Source of the DNA: Prolixibacteraceae bacterium UBA6162 | Lineage (GTDB): Bacteria > Bacteroidota > Bacteroidia > Bacteroidales > Prolixibacteraceae | Length of the DNA stretch: 6,980 nucleotides | Reading direction: 5' to 3' | Assembly: GCA_002428215.1 (NCBI GenBank) | Contig: DIUI01000093.1 | Span: 12,504-19,483, forward strand | Shown: piece by piece, positions 6,355-6,980 of the stretch | Position numbering within the stretch: position 1 is the stretch's first letter | Layout: each line of letters opens with the position of its first letter | Notes under the pieces: generated by a model | Told to the model about the DNA's origin: nothing | Databases searched by the model: none | What the model saw: only the letters and a program-made list of their open reading frames with translations | Position numbers and translations under genes: made by a program

Positions 6355-6515
6355 GAAAAAATATTGGTTTGAAATTTAGTTTCCATAATGTTCCACAAAA
6401 TAAGCTCTTTTATGTTGCAAAAAGAGTGAAAATTATCAGAAAAAGCATCCAAATTTTCAGAGGACAACGCCAATTTCGATTTTAACTCCAGACATTGCAC
6501 AACTGCCCATGCCAT
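6351..6515 (-). CDS. Doubtful 54-codon ORF overlapping the gcvT start by ATGA
   Basis: An ATG at 6515-6513 opens a 54-codon frame that ends in a TGA sharing four bases (ATGA) with the gcvT start codon, a layout typical of translational coupling. It would fill most of the clpB-gcvT gap. The predicted peptide begins [15 protein letters not shown] and has no recognisable domain, signal or membrane segment, and its composition (many Phe, Asn, Ile and Leu codons) is what AT-rich noncoding DNA gives by chance. There is no strong ribosome binding site before the ATG. I consider it more likely spurious than real. Confidence 0.15.
   Translation of the reverse strand: MAWAVVQCLELKSKLALSSENLDAFSDNFHSFCNIKELILWNIMETKFQTNIFS
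6405..6426. repeat. 7-bp inverted repeat in the clpB-gcvT gap
   Basis: CTCTTTT at 6405-6411 and AAAAGAG at 6420-6426 form a perfect 7-bp stem around an 8-base loop, 51-72 bp upstream of the gcvT start. It is AT-rich and lacks a U-tract after the stem in the direction of transcription, so it is a poor clpB terminator candidate. It might be a gcvT leader element. No better terminator was found after clpB in this 194-bp gap. Confidence 0.25.
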
Positions 6516-6548
6516 AATCGATTCTGGTTCGTTCAGGCTAACTCAAAA

Positions 6549-6980
6549 TCAGTTCCTGAAAGCCAGGCTATCGTCGATTACATCCACCCAAATAGGTTGA
6601 TGGGTATCGAGACTTCCACCCAATATTCTTTTCGAAAGTTCGTTGAGTACATGTTTTTGCAGCAATCGTTTCACCGGTCTTGCACCAAAAGCAGGATCGA
6701 ATCCTACAGCCGCCAGCCAATCTATAGCTTCCGGGGTAATTTTAAGGGTAAAATCCTGACGGTTCATTCTGGCAGTAATGCGTTCAAATTGGAGTTTTAC
6801 AATTTCGCGCACGTTGCTGCGGGTGAGGGGTGCAAAAACAACAATATCGTCGACACGATTAAGGAATTCGGGCCTAATGGAGCGTTGCAGCAATTCCATA
6901 AGCGCTTCGCGGGTCTCTTCCATTACCAACCCCAACCGTTCGTCCGTTACATTGGCCAGTCTTTCGTGAATAAGGTGAGA
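6549..6980 (-). CDS. clpB: ClpB disaggregase, C-terminal part (5' end outside window)
   Basis: The frame is open from the window edge and ends at TGA 6551-6549, giving the last 143 residues of a Hsp100 AAA+ protein. It begins in the second ATPase domain (SHLIHERLANVTDER) and includes IRPEFLNRVDDIVVFAPL, where the arginine of FLNR is the arginine-finger position, and GFDPAFGARPVKRLLQKHVL, the sensor-2 region of the C-terminal small domain. The RPEFLNR and GARPVKR pattern with a short tail fits ClpB, which works with DnaK to dissolve protein aggregates in the cytoplasm. ClpA and ClpC share this domain, so the assignment is slightly less certain without the N-terminal half and the middle coiled coil. 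The gene appears unrelated in function to the serine/glycine genes that follow. Confidence 0.88.
   Translation of the reverse strand, partial: SHLIHERLANVTDERLGLVMEETREALMELLQRSIRPEFLNRVDDIVVFAPLTRSNVREIVKLQFERITARMNRQDFTLKITPEAIDWLAAVGFDPAFGARPVKRLLQKHVLNELSKRILGGSLDTHQPIWVDVIDDSLAFRN

Noticed and set aside
6355..6548. Glycine riboswitch upstream of gcvT
   Set aside because: Glycine riboswitches often precede gcv genes, but none of the conserved core words of that riboswitch could be found in this AT-rich gap.
6549..6935. A TTG start at 6935 as the beginning of a separate 128-residue protein
   Set aside because: The frame continues upstream to the window edge with ClpB-like sequence, so this is an internal codon of a truncated gene.

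Overview
The window reads like a chromosomal stretch of a Bacteroidota bacterium, most likely of the Bacteroidales/Marinilabiliales type. This rests on gene content and protein flavour, not on any marker gene: a short ACT-less SerA with a lysine in place of the catalytic histidine, serC-serA followed by a DUF1015 gene, a DoxX membrane protein paired with a twin-arginine Gfo/Idh oxidoreductase, AT-rich leaders without clear Shine-Dalgarno sites, and one candidate promoter close to the Bacteroidota TTTG / TAnnTTTG pattern. Base composition looks even throughout, and I saw no sign of a mobile element, CRISPR array, tRNA or rRNA.

All recognisable genes lie on the minus strand, so transcription runs from high to low coordinates. 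In that order: the 3' end of clpB (6980-6549, cut by the window edge); a 194-bp gap with a doubtful 54-codon ORF; gcvT (6354-5272); a 211-bp gap; serC (5060-3987); serA (3971-3051, 15 bp after serC, surely one operon); a 159-bp gap with a candidate promoter and an inverted repeat; a DUF1015 gene (2891-1644) closed by a good intrinsic terminator; a 266-bp gap rich in small inverted repeats; then doxX (1377-892) and a Gfo/Idh/MocA oxidoreductase (881-1, cut by the window edge) only 10 bp apart. There is no gene-free stretch longer than 300 bp.

The central block is a serine/glycine/one-carbon neighbourhood. SerA oxidises 3-phosphoglycerate to 3-phosphohydroxypyruvate, SerC transaminates that to phosphoserine, and GcvT handles the aminomethyl group in glycine cleavage. 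The usual third step (SerB phosphatase) is not in the window. In its place is a DUF1015 protein carrying a DGHHR motif that resembles the nucleotide-handling motif of ParB/sulfiredoxin-fold proteins, a fold that includes free-serine kinases. That makes DUF1015 the most interesting gene here. The doxX-oxidoreductase pair forms a separate, probably envelope-associated operon of unknown substrate.
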